From positions 1 through 40,543 of the forward strand of contig REDW01000114.1 of NCBI GenBank assembly GCA_007693325.1: a stretch of DNA of 40,543 nt. The letters are read 5' to 3'. This DNA comes from Spirochaetaceae bacterium (lineage in GTDB: Bacteria; Spirochaetota; Spirochaetia; DSM-27196; PWMO01). Below, piece after piece: positions 15,055 through 22,678 of the stretch. Position 1 is the stretch's first letter, and each line of letters opens with the position of its first letter. The position numbers were made by a program, and so were the translations under genes. The notes below the pieces were generated by a model that did not search any database, had not been told where the DNA came from, and saw only the letters and a list, made by a program, of their open reading frames with translations.

Positions 15055-15474
15055 ATGAGAGACATCGAAGAGTTGATTCCGCACCGCAAACCGTTCCTGT
15101 ATGTCGATCACCTGGAGAGCGTGTCCGAAGAGCAGATCATCGGCTACAAGACCTTTGGCGCTTCCGAGTATTTTTTTGAGGGTCACTTTCCCGGCTATCC
15201 GGTTGTACCGGGGGTAGTTCTGGTCGAGACCATGGCGCAGTGCGGTGGGGCTGGAATCCGCGCGCTCGAGAAAATCGGTGACGATGCGCTCTTCTTCCTG
15301 GCGGCCGTTGAGAAAGCCAAGTTTCGCCGCCAGGTGCGTCCCGATGAAACGGTGCGCATAGAAGTCGAAAACCTTCGCATCAGCGGCAAGATGATCAAGC
15401 AAGCCGGCAAAGCCTACGTCGGCGATGAGCTGGCCGCCGAAGCCGAATGGCTCTGCCTGGTGGGCCAGGCCTGA
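15055..15474 (+). CDS. fabZ: FabZ-like 3-hydroxyacyl-ACP dehydratase (139 aa)
   Basis: Hot-dog-fold dehydratase of type II fatty acid synthesis, removing water from 3-hydroxyacyl-ACP. The N-terminal LIPHRKPFLYVD is the family signature. The active site lies in EGHFPGYPVVPG with His44, and VLVETMAQ with Glu58. The length matches FabZ. AGAGGGA lies about 8 bases before the ATG. It starts an apparent two-gene unit with an acyl-CoA synthetase 5 bases downstream, outside any full fab cluster. It may be the housekeeping FabZ or a paralogue dedicated to a specialised acyl chain. Confidence 0.9.
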   Translation: MRDIEELIPHRKPFLYVDHLESVSEEQIIGYKTFGASEYFFEGHFPGYPVVPGVVLVETMAQCGGAGIRALEKIGDDALFFLAAVEKAKFRRQVRPDETVRIEVENLRISGKMIKQAGKAYVGDELAAEAEWLCLVGQA

Positions 15475-15479
15475 GTCAG

Positions 15480-17378
15480 ATGGAGACCGTTCCTCAGAGG
15501 GTACGCTCGCGCGCCATGCGGCACGCGATGTCGGTAGCTACCTACAGCAAGAACAGCGCCGGTGTCTACCGGCCGCAGACTTACGGCGAGCTGTGGCAGT
15601 CGGTCAGCGAGCTGGGTTCGGCCCTGCTCTCGATCGGCGTCAGCCGCGGCGAGCACGTGGGCATCGTGTGCGACAATCGCCCCGAGTGGCTGATGCTCGA
15701 TCTTGCACTGCTGGCGATCGGTGCAATCGATGTGCCACGCGGCAACGATGCCACCGTGGACGAAATAGCCTATATCCTCAATCACGCCGACTGCGCGGTA
15801 GCCGTTGCCGAGAATCAGGTTCAGGCAGACAAGATTCTGCTGCGGATCAAGAATATTCCGCGGCTGCGCCGCATTGTGCTGATCGATGACGACAAGGGCG
15901 TCCGCAAGCGCGCGCGCAAGGCCGGAGTGGAAGTTGTCGCACTGACACTGTTGCAGGACCGCGGCGCCGACCTCGCCCTCGAGCAGCCCGAACGGTTCAT
16001 CGAGGAGCTCGAGGCCGGTGACGGAGATGATGTTGCCACCATCATTTATACCTCGGGGACCACCGGTGATCCCAAGGGAGCCATGTTGACGCATCGCTCC
16101 TACATCTTTCAGATGGACCGTATCCCCGCTATCCTGTTTCTCAATACGCACGATATCCTTCTCAGCGTACTGCCGATCTGGCACTCATTTGAACGAGCGG
16201 TTGAGTACATCGTGCTCGATTACGCGGCTGCAATTGCCTACTCCAAGCCGATAGGAACGCTGATGCTCGAAGACATGGCGGCTATTCGGCCTACCTGGAT
16301 GACGTCGGTACCGCGAATCTGGGAAGGAGTGCGCGCCGCGGTATTCCGTAACGCCACAAAACAGTCAACCTTCAAGCAGGCTCTGTTTCACATCTTCGTT
16401 GGCGTTGGCCAGCTCTACGCCGTGCTGGCCAATATGCTGCTGGGGCGCATGCCGCAGTTTCGCAAGCGTTCGCGGGTTGTCGATATCGCGCTGGCGCTGC
16501 TGCCGCTGCTGCTGCTTTTGCCGTTGAAACTGCTCGGTGACCAGCTGGTGTTCAAAAAGCTGCGGCGCAAGCTGGGGGGAAGGTTTGTGGCCGGGGTCTC
16601 CGGCGGCGGTGCGCTTCCGCCACAGGTTGACAGGTTCTTCCAGGCGGCCGGGGTCAAATTACTTGAAGGCTACGGACTGACCGAGACCGGCCCGATCCTG
16701 GCGGTGCGGTTGCAACGCGCGCCGGTTCCCGGCACAGTGGGTCCGCTGTTGCCCGACGTCCAGTGCCGCATTCTGGGTGAGGATGGGCGCGTTCTTCCGC
16801 GCGGACGCAAAGGCGTCTTGTGGGTCAAGAGCCAACAGATCATGCGCGGTTACTACAAACGTCCCGAAGAGACCGCCAGGGTGCTGAACAACGGCTGGTT
16901 CAATACCGGTGATCTGGCCGTGCAGACTCACGGCGGAGAGTTACGTATTCTCGGCCGCGTCAAGGACACAATTGTACTGCTTGGCGGCGAGAACGTGGAG
17001 CCAAATCCTATCGAGGAGAAGCTGACCGAGTCCGAATACATCGACCAGGCAATGGTGGTTGGACAGGATCAGAAATTCCTCGGCGCGCTGCTGTCTCCTA
17101 ACCCAGAAATGATGGAGGTCTTTGCGGGGCTCTACGGTATAGAGCATGTTGAGCCTGCAGACCTCATGCAACACCCCGAGTTCATCGCTCAGATAAGGCG
17201 TGAGATAGACACCCTGATCAACACCAGGAACGGCTTCAGGCCGTGGGAGCACATCTATCGTTTTGGGCTGCTGTCAAAACCGTTCGAAGCCGGGCGCGAG
17301 CTCACCAATACTATGAAGATCAAGCGCAACGTGGTCTACGACCTGTACAAGCGCGATATCGAGCGGCTCTTCCGCTAA
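15480..17378 (+). CDS. Long-chain acyl-CoA/acyl-ACP synthetase, AMP-forming (632 aa)
   Basis: Adenylates a fatty acid and transfers it to CoA (or ACP), allowing use of exogenous or recycled fatty acids. The ATP/AMP motif YTSGTTGDPKG begins at residue 190. GYGLTETGP (motif II), NTGDLA, and GRVKDTIVLLGGENVEPNPIE (hinge to the C-terminal lid) follow in order. Between them, about residues 318-365, sits a strongly hydrophobic insert (ALLPLLLLLPLKLLGDQLVF), suggesting membrane association as in other long-chain synthetases. The ATG at 15480 is 5 bases after fabZ; an in-frame start inside fabZ (15447) is less likely. The AMP-binding core is certain; the chain length and acceptor are not. Confidence 0.92.
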   Translation: METVPQRVRSRAMRHAMSVATYSKNSAGVYRPQTYGELWQSVSELGSALLSIGVSRGEHVGIVCDNRPEWLMLDLALLAIGAIDVPRGNDATVDEIAYILNHADCAVAVAENQVQADKILLRIKNIPRLRRIVLIDDDKGVRKRARKAGVEVVALTLLQDRGADLALEQPERFIEELEAGDGDDVATIIYTSGTTGDPKGAMLTHRSYIFQMDRIPAILFLNTHDILLSVLPIWHSFERAVEYIVLDYAAAIAYSKPIGTLMLEDMAAIRPTWMTSVPRIWEGVRAAVFRNATKQSTFKQALFHIFVGVGQLYAVLANMLLGRMPQFRKRSRVVDIALALLPLLLLLPLKLLGDQLVFKKLRRKLGGRFVAGVSGGGALPPQVDRFFQAAGVKLLEGYGLTETGPILAVRLQRAPVPGTVGPLLPDVQCRILGEDGRVLPRGRKGVLWVKSQQIMRGYYKRPEETARVLNNGWFNTGDLAVQTHGGELRILGRVKDTIVLLGGENVEPNPIEEKLTESEYIDQAMVVGQDQKFLGALLSPNPEMMEVFAGLYGIEHVEPADLMQHPEFIAQIRREIDTLINTRNGFRPWEHIYRFGLLSKPFEAGRELTNTMKIKRNVVYDLYKRDIERLFR

Positions 17379-17397
17379 CGGCCTCGTGGCGCGCTCC

Positions 17398-18804
17398 TCA
17401 GGCGCCGCCGCGACGAACAAACGCGTCCCGATAACCGCTGGCGCGCAGCTGATACAGCACGATACCGGTCTCATCCTGCGACAACGGCCCGATAAACACG
17501 CGGTAGAGCGTACGATCATTGTGGTCGGCCGCGGTGACCGCAAACGGATACTCCGGCTGCATGCGGTCTATTACGTTGCGCGCACTGCGCGGACTGGCAA
17601 ACGCCCCCACCTGCAGGTAGTAGGAAGACTCTTCGAGCTCGGCCTGCAGCGGCAGGCTCTCCAGCGCCCACTCGTCCACGGTAACCCGCGGCGCAGGTTC
17701 CTCAACCGGTTCCGGCTCTGTTTCAGGGGCCGCTGCCACCGGTGGCCGAGGCTCGGCCGGTTCCAGGCGCAGGATAACGCCGTTGTCATCGGCTACCGGC
17801 GGCGGGTCGGGCTCGACGGCAATCCTCGGCGGGGGATCATCATCCGGCGCTTCGGCCGGTAGTTCGGCCGGCGGCAGTTCAGCCATCAGCGGCGGCCGCG
17901 GCTGCTCGATCTTGCCCAGCGCTTCGGCGGCCGGGCGGTCTGCCAGGTGCGGCGCCCTCTCATCCGGCAGCGGCGCTTCAGCCAGTGTGTGCTCGATCGG
18001 ACGCGAAACCGCAAGCTCGCGCGGTACATCCAGAAACGTGAAGACTTCATCGTCACGAGGAGGCGGATGCAGCTCTTTGGGCGGAACCCTGCCACGAACC
18101 GTAGCCACGGCCTCTTCCATACGGTTGGTTTCCACCACCTCAGCCGGAGGCGCAAAGAACGGCTGTTCTTCAAGCTGCGGATCGATTGCCAGCGGCGCTT
18201 CCTGCGGCAACCGCTGCGGCGCGTCAACCCGGCCGACCTCATCGCCCGCAGCCGCGCGCGCTGCAGGAACCACCCCGGCGCTGCGCACTACCCCGCCGGC
18301 AATCCCGCGTGCCGGCGGCGCAGCCGCCGGCAGCGGTTCTACATCGGGTTCTGGGGGATCTGCTGCCGCCAGCGGCAGCAGATAGGGGCCGTCGGGATCT
18401 TCCATTTGCGCCAGCGGATTGATTTCCGGATCGGGACTCAAGGGTCGATCACCAATAACCGTCGGCGGAGTCACCATGCGCGTCTCAACCGGCGTAACGC
18501 TCACGCGCGATGGAGCGCTGCGATCCATGCCGAGTCTTTCGCCGGCCTCATCAGAAAGGGCGAGAAAGACCCCCGGTTCGCTGACCCGGGTGACAATAAT
18601 GACCTCCACACTGCGACCTGTTTCCAGATTGGTAACCTGTACCACGGTGTTGCGTGCAAATGAGTTCGAGGCTCCGTAGAAGCCTTCGGCCGGAAATGCG
18701 CCGTGGCGCCCGATAACCGCGCTTCCCTCCCAGCTGCTGTCGGCGCTCGCCAACACCAGCACGGACAACGCCAGCGCAGCGTACAAGACTGCCCGTTTGA
18801 TCAT
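17398..18804 (-). CDS. RlpA-like barrel + proline-rich linker + SPOR domain protein (468 aa)
   Basis: Exported envelope protein in three parts. After a signal peptide (1-20), residues about 27-95 resemble the double-psi beta-barrel of RlpA: YGASNSFARNTVVQVTNLET, then SVEVIIVTRVSEPGVFLALS and EAGERLGM. A very long linker (about 100-385) is rich in Pro, Glu and Ala. The C-terminal SPOR domain (about 388-465) starts SSYYLQVGAFASP and should bind denuded glycan strands at division or growth sites. The RlpA lytic residues appear missing (no DRGPF-type Asp and no His before the second strand), so it is probably a glycan-binding or structural protein. ATG 18804 has GGGGG 5 bases upstream. It faces the acyl-CoA synthetase gene with a 19-base convergent gap. 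Confidence 0.82.
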   Translation of the reverse strand: MIKRAVLYAALALSVLVLASADSSWEGSAVIGRHGAFPAEGFYGASNSFARNTVVQVTNLETGRSVEVIIVTRVSEPGVFLALSDEAGERLGMDRSAPSRVSVTPVETRMVTPPTVIGDRPLSPDPEINPLAQMEDPDGPYLLPLAAADPPEPDVEPLPAAAPPARGIAGGVVRSAGVVPAARAAAGDEVGRVDAPQRLPQEAPLAIDPQLEEQPFFAPPAEVVETNRMEEAVATVRGRVPPKELHPPPRDDEVFTFLDVPRELAVSRPIEHTLAEAPLPDERAPHLADRPAAEALGKIEQPRPPLMAELPPAELPAEAPDDDPPPRIAVEPDPPPVADDNGVILRLEPAEPRPPVAAAPETEPEPVEEPAPRVTVDEWALESLPLQAELEESSYYLQVGAFASPRSARNVIDRMQPEYPFAVTAADHNDRTLYRVFIGPLSQDETGIVLYQLRASGYRDAFVRRGGA

Positions 18805-18869
18805 AGAAACCCCCACTGTGATTCTCGGCAGGAACCTATGCTAAAGTTACGAAGAATACGCGCCCTGGT

Positions 18870-19364
18870 CTACGGTTCCAGCACCGCGCGCGCAATCCTG
18901 ATACCGAGCTCAAAGGCCGCCTTGTCACGGTCGGCTCGCGATGGAGGCCGTTGTGCCGTGATTGTGCCACTCTCGAGCACCTCGGCCGGCTCGATCCGGA
19001 TCAGGCGAAATCCAGCTGCGTCTGCAAACAGGCGCCCGCCGGAGTCAGCTCCGCGGTTGTCGTAGGGCTGCAGATCGACATCGACCTCCATCGCCAGCGT
19101 GGCCCCGCCCTGGCGCGCGGTGTTGCGTATCCAGTAGCGTCGCTGGATGTCCGAATCGCTGATTCGTTCGTAGGTACCGGCGTTGAAGACGATATGTCCG
19201 GAATCAAAGAACACGTCCATCACCCCGGCTTCAACCGCGGACAGTAGATAATCATCCTGACCGGTCTGTGACGATACGTACACCATCACCGTATTGGCGC
19301 TCAGCGCCACCGTTGTCCACGCCAGCAGCGCGCAGGCTATCATCAGTAGTCTTCTTATATGCAT
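18870..19364 (-). CDS. Exported protein of unknown function (164 aa)
   Basis: A signal peptide (MHIRRLLMIACALLAWTTVALSA, cleavage near 23) precedes a small alpha/beta protein. Segments NTVMVYVSSQTGQDDYLLSA, AGVMDVFFDSGHIVFNAG and TLAMEVDVDLQP alternate strands and helices, and the end DKAAFELGIRIARAVLEP is a helix. I do not recognise a named family. The in-frame extension upstream of 19364 reads across the divergent loaP gene and is rejected. The ribosome binding site is weak. The gene precedes the RlpA-like/SPOR gene by 65 bases on the same strand, so the two may be co-transcribed and share an envelope role. Confidence 0.65.
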   Translation of the reverse strand: MHIRRLLMIACALLAWTTVALSANTVMVYVSSQTGQDDYLLSAVEAGVMDVFFDSGHIVFNAGTYERISDSDIQRRYWIRNTARQGGATLAMEVDVDLQPYDNRGADSGGRLFADAAGFRLIRIEPAEVLESGTITAQRPPSRADRDKAAFELGIRIARAVLEP

Positions 19365-19403
19365 CGTTTTGCCCCATTGGCCTTTGCCATCTACGATAAG
19401 TCT

Positions 19404-19416
19404 CGGCAGATTGCCG
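19404..19416 (+). other. Small hairpin in the leader region upstream of the loaP-like gene
   Basis: CGGCA and TGCCG form a 5-base-pair stem with a 3-base loop in the divergent interval between the secreted-protein gene and the NusG paralogue. LoaP proteins are reported to act through an RNA hairpin in the leader of their target operon. This one is short and common by chance in GC-rich DNA, so the link is tentative. Confidence 0.25.
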
Positions 19417-19469
19417 CGCGTATTGCAGCTTTCCAGCGTCCATGATACCGTTTGCGCTACTCGATGCCC

Positions 19470-20024
19470 ATGAACTACTATGTCATTCAGGTGCGCACCG
19501 GCGAAGAAGAACAGTTCCTGCGTCGTGTACGCCCCTCGATCAACCAGGATACCGTACGCATCCTGTGGCCGCGGCGGCGGCTGTCGATTCGCCGCAGGGG
19601 CCGCACGCAACAGGTCATGGCGCCGATTTTCCCCGGATACGTCTTTGCCGAGAGCCGGCAGATTGATGCCGAGCTCTACTGGGCCATTCGCCGGGCCGAC
19701 GGTTTCTTGCGCTTTCTGCCCGACAACCACGACGTGCGGCCGCTGGTTGCCGCAGATCGCAAGCTGCTGCTGCATTTTCTCTCGTTTGGAGAGGTGGTCG
19801 AGAAGTCGACGGTCAGTTTCAGCGAGGATGCTCGCATTCATGTTCTCGAAGGACCGCTCAAGGGGCTGGAAGGACGGATTGTCAAAGTTGACCGACGCAA
19901 GGGGCGTGCCAAAGTGAAGCTGGATCTCTACAACGAGTCCTTCCTGGTGGACTTTGGATTTCAGTCGATGCAGCCGGTTGCCGACATCTCGAACTCGGCC
20001 TCAAGAGCGCGTAGCACATCATGA
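19470..20024 (+). CDS. loaP: NusG-paralogue transcription antiterminator, LoaP-like (184 aa)
   Basis: Specialised NusG-family elongation factor. The NGN domain (about 1-100) opens with YYVIQVRTGEEEQF and contains PIFPGYVFAE, the RNA polymerase-binding surface. The C-terminal KOW domain (about 118-165) contains HVLEGPLKGLEGRIVKVDRR. It is not housekeeping NusG, since it lies outside a secE-nusG-rpl cluster and begins a biosynthetic operon. The RTGEEE start is like LoaP proteins, which are known from Firmicutes, Actinobacteria and spirochaetes and keep polymerase processive through long polysaccharide or secondary-metabolite operons. The start could be TTG 19452, ATG 19464 or ATG 19470; the last fits the NGN strand. 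Its stop overlaps the next gene in ATGA. The predicted target is its own six-gene operon. UpxY/RfaH-type is the alternative. Confidence 0.82.
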   Translation: MNYYVIQVRTGEEEQFLRRVRPSINQDTVRILWPRRRLSIRRRGRTQQVMAPIFPGYVFAESRQIDAELYWAIRRADGFLRFLPDNHDVRPLVAADRKLLLHFLSFGEVVEKSTVSFSEDARIHVLEGPLKGLEGRIVKVDRRKGRAKVKLDLYNESFLVDFGFQSMQPVADISNSASRARSTS

Positions 20025-21499
20025 CCGCACAGCGAGACAGACGTATCTATGTCATCGGCGCCGGTTTTGCCGGGGTCTCAATCGCCAAAGAGATTCGCAG
20101 CAAGGGCATCTTTGGTGAGGTTGCGGCGTTCCTCGACGACGATCCGGGCAAGATCGGGACCCGTATCGATGGTATTCCGGTGCTCGGTCCGATAGCCGAT
20201 GTGGTTGGGCTTATCAAGAAACGCCCGACCGATGAGGCACTGATCGCCATCCCGGGCGCTTCGCGCGACAAACTGCGCCGGCTGCACGAGCGGCTGGAGC
20301 AGGCCGAATTCACCAGGATTCGAATCCTGCCCGGTATTTCGCAGATTATCGACGGCAACGCTCACCTGATTCAGACCCGCGAGATGGACCCGCAGGACCT
20401 GCTGGGACGCAATCCAATTCAGATCGGCCTGAAGGAGAGCCTGACCTACCTGCGCGGACGCCGTGTGCTGGTTACCGGCGCCGGCGGCAGCATCGGCAGC
20501 GAAATGTGCCGGCAGCTGCTCTCCGGCGGCGCCCAGCGGCTCTACCTCTTTGGACACGGAGAAAACTCGATCTTCGAAATCGATCGTGAACTGCGCATCC
20601 TGCAGGAAGAAGGCGTTGGCGAACGCGCCACCATTGTGCCGGTAATCGGAGAGTTGCAGGATCGTGATTACATGCGCTTCATTCTGGCGCGTTTGCGCGC
20701 CGATGTGGTGTTTCACACCGCGGCGTACAAGCACGTGCCGATGCTGGAAGCCAACCCGGTGGGCGCGGTTACCAACAACGTGTTCGGCACACGCAACCTG
20801 GTGGAAGCAGCGCGCGCGGCCGGAACCGAACGGCTGGTATTCATCTCAACCGATAAGGTAGTTGACCCGGTGGGGATTTACGCCGCGAGCAAGATGCTCG
20901 CCGAGCAGATCGTGCGCCTGGGAGACGGAAATCAGCTGGCGTGCATCGCGGTTCGCTTCGGCAACGTGCTCGGGTCGCGCGGCAGCATCATTCCGATTTT
21001 TCGCAAGCAGATTGCCAAGGGCGGTCCGGTGACCGTCACCAGTCCCAACGCCACGCGCTTCTTCATGACTATCCCGGAGGCCGCATCGCTGGTACTCAAG
21101 GCCGGTGGAGGTGGAACCGGCGGACACCTCTACGCACTGGATATGGGAGATCCGGTCTCAATCCGTGAACTGGCCGAACAGATGATCCGGTTCTACGGTT
21201 ACGAGCCGGGCCGCGACATCAAACTGCAGTACGTCGGCCTGCGGCCGGGAGAGAAGCTCGCAGAGTCGCTGACCTCTGCTGCTGAGCTGACCAGCCCAAC
21301 CGATTTTCCGCGCATTCACCGCATCTGCGGCACTCAGCCGGACGCGGCGGCGCTCGAGTCTACGCTGGCCGAGCTGGAGAAGGTCTGTTTTCTCGATCCG
21401 GCTCACCGTTCGTGGTACCGCAACCGCAGAAAGCTGCGCCAGATCCTTGCGGACCACATCCCCGGTATAGGTGCTCCCGATGACGAACCGGAGTTCTGA
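20021..21499 (+). CDS. Nucleotide-sugar 4,6-dehydratase, CapD/PglF-type lacking membrane helices (492 aa)
   Basis: Short-chain dehydrogenase acting on a UDP-sugar, most likely UDP-GlcNAc 4,6-dehydration to a 4-keto sugar. An N-terminal Rossmann/CoA-binding-like domain has GAGFAG (13-18). The catalytic domain has TGAGGSIG (152-159), STDK at 276-279, and Tyr287-x3-Lys291. PglF-type enzymes often carry Met in the Tyr position, so this one resembles FlaA1/PseB there. Unlike PglF/CapD it has no four-helix membrane domain at the N terminus, so it should be soluble. It overlaps the NusG paralogue by 4 bases and the aminotransferase by about 20. The pair suggests synthesis of an amino-sugar (for example a bacillosamine-type precursor). 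No acetyltransferase or glycosyltransferase is in the window. Confidence 0.88.
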   Translation: MTAQRDRRIYVIGAGFAGVSIAKEIRSKGIFGEVAAFLDDDPGKIGTRIDGIPVLGPIADVVGLIKKRPTDEALIAIPGASRDKLRRLHERLEQAEFTRIRILPGISQIIDGNAHLIQTREMDPQDLLGRNPIQIGLKESLTYLRGRRVLVTGAGGSIGSEMCRQLLSGGAQRLYLFGHGENSIFEIDRELRILQEEGVGERATIVPVIGELQDRDYMRFILARLRADVVFHTAAYKHVPMLEANPVGAVTNNVFGTRNLVEAARAAGTERLVFISTDKVVDPVGIYAASKMLAEQIVRLGDGNQLACIAVRFGNVLGSRGSIIPIFRKQIAKGGPVTVTSPNATRFFMTIPEAASLVLKAGGGGTGGHLYALDMGDPVSIRELAEQMIRFYGYEPGRDIKLQYVGLRPGEKLAESLTSAAELTSPTDFPRIHRICGTQPDAAALESTLAELEKVCFLDPAHRSWYRNRRKLRQILADHIPGIGAPDDEPEF

Positions 21500-22676
21500 C
21501 TTCATCCCCTTTGCGCGCCCCTGCCTGGGCGACGCCGAGGAACAGGCCGTGCTGCGCGTGATGCGCAGCGGCTGGTTGACCACCGGCGGCGAATGCGCGG
21601 CCTTCGAGCGCGAATTCGCCGCCGCAGCGGCCACCGAATACGCGCTTGCGGTCAGCTCGGCAACTGCCGGCCTGCACCTGGCGCTTGAAGCGCTCGGAAT
21701 CGACGCCGGCGACCGCGTTGCCATGAGTCCCTATACGTTCACCGCCACCGCAGAGGTGGTCCGCTACCTGGGGGCCGATCCGCTGTTTGTCGATATCGAC
21801 CCGTCAACCCTGACGATCTCGCCCCAGGCACTGCGCGCGGTACTCGAACAGAGCGCTGCGAGCAAACATCCGGTACGTGCAATCATCGCGGTACACATCG
21901 GCGGCCATCGCTGCGACATGGATGCCATTCTGGCGCTGGCACATGAACACGGCGCAGTGGTTGTTGAAGACGCGGCGCACTGTGTGCCGCATCTGACCTC
22001 CGGGGTACACGTCGGTACCGAGGGCACAATCGGGGTCTACTCGTTCTACGCCACCAAACCGATCACCACCGGTGAAGGCGGCATGCTGGTTACCAATGAC
22101 CGGGCTCTGGCAGACCGCGTGCGCATCATGCGTCTGCACGGCATAGACCGCGACGTCTGGAACCGCTACCGCAGCACTACGCCGTCGTGGCAGTATGACG
22201 TTGTTGCCGCGGGCTTCAAGTACAACCTGCCCGACCTGCAGGCGGCAATCGGCAGAGTGCAGTTGGCGCGTGCGCCGCAGTTGCTGCAGCAGCGGGCGCA
22301 GATTGCCGCGCAGTATCGGTCCGCACTTCAGGACCTGCGCGAGATTGTCCTGCCGCCACAGGCGCCGAGTCACAGCCATCATCTGTTCATCATCCGCCTC
22401 AGGCAGGGCCTGCTGGCTATTGAGCGCACCGAATTCATTGCGCAGTTGGGCAGATACGGTATCGGCGCCTCGGTGCACTACCGGCCGCTGCATCTGATGA
22501 GCTACTATCGTGAACGCTACGGCTTGCAGCCCGAGGATTTTCCGCTATCATTGGAGGCGTATCGCAGCGCGGTCAGTCTGCCGCTCTACGCCGAACTCAG
22601 CAGCCAACAGATCGAGCGCGTCTGCGGCTCGGTTCGGGCCGTCTGCGATCAGCACCGCGTGGCGGAATCGAGGTAA
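21480..22676 (+). CDS. DegT/DnrJ/EryC1/StrS-family nucleotide-sugar aminotransferase (398 aa)
   Basis: PLP-dependent transfer of an amino group to a keto-sugar nucleotide, presumably the product of the preceding dehydratase. SSATAGLHLAL binds phosphate and VVEDAAH (Asp164) contacts the PLP nitrogen. Lys193 in YATKPITTGEGG forms the internal aldimine. FKYNLPDLQAAIG and SVHYRPLHLM are also typical. AGGTG lies 6 bases before the ATG at 21480; an in-frame GTG at 21471 is possible. The gene overlaps its predecessor and ends 2 bases before the xanthine-dehydrogenase-like large subunit. This suggests, but does not prove, a common pathway. Confidence 0.92.
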   Translation: MTNRSSDFIPFARPCLGDAEEQAVLRVMRSGWLTTGGECAAFEREFAAAAATEYALAVSSATAGLHLALEALGIDAGDRVAMSPYTFTATAEVVRYLGADPLFVDIDPSTLTISPQALRAVLEQSAASKHPVRAIIAVHIGGHRCDMDAILALAHEHGAVVVEDAAHCVPHLTSGVHVGTEGTIGVYSFYATKPITTGEGGMLVTNDRALADRVRIMRLHGIDRDVWNRYRSTTPSWQYDVVAAGFKYNLPDLQAAIGRVQLARAPQLLQQRAQIAAQYRSALQDLREIVLPPQAPSHSHHLFIIRLRQGLLAIERTEFIAQLGRYGIGASVHYRPLHLMSYYRERYGLQPEDFPLSLEAYRSAVSLPLYAELSSQQIERVCGSVRAVCDQHRVAESR

Positions 22677-22678
22677 CC

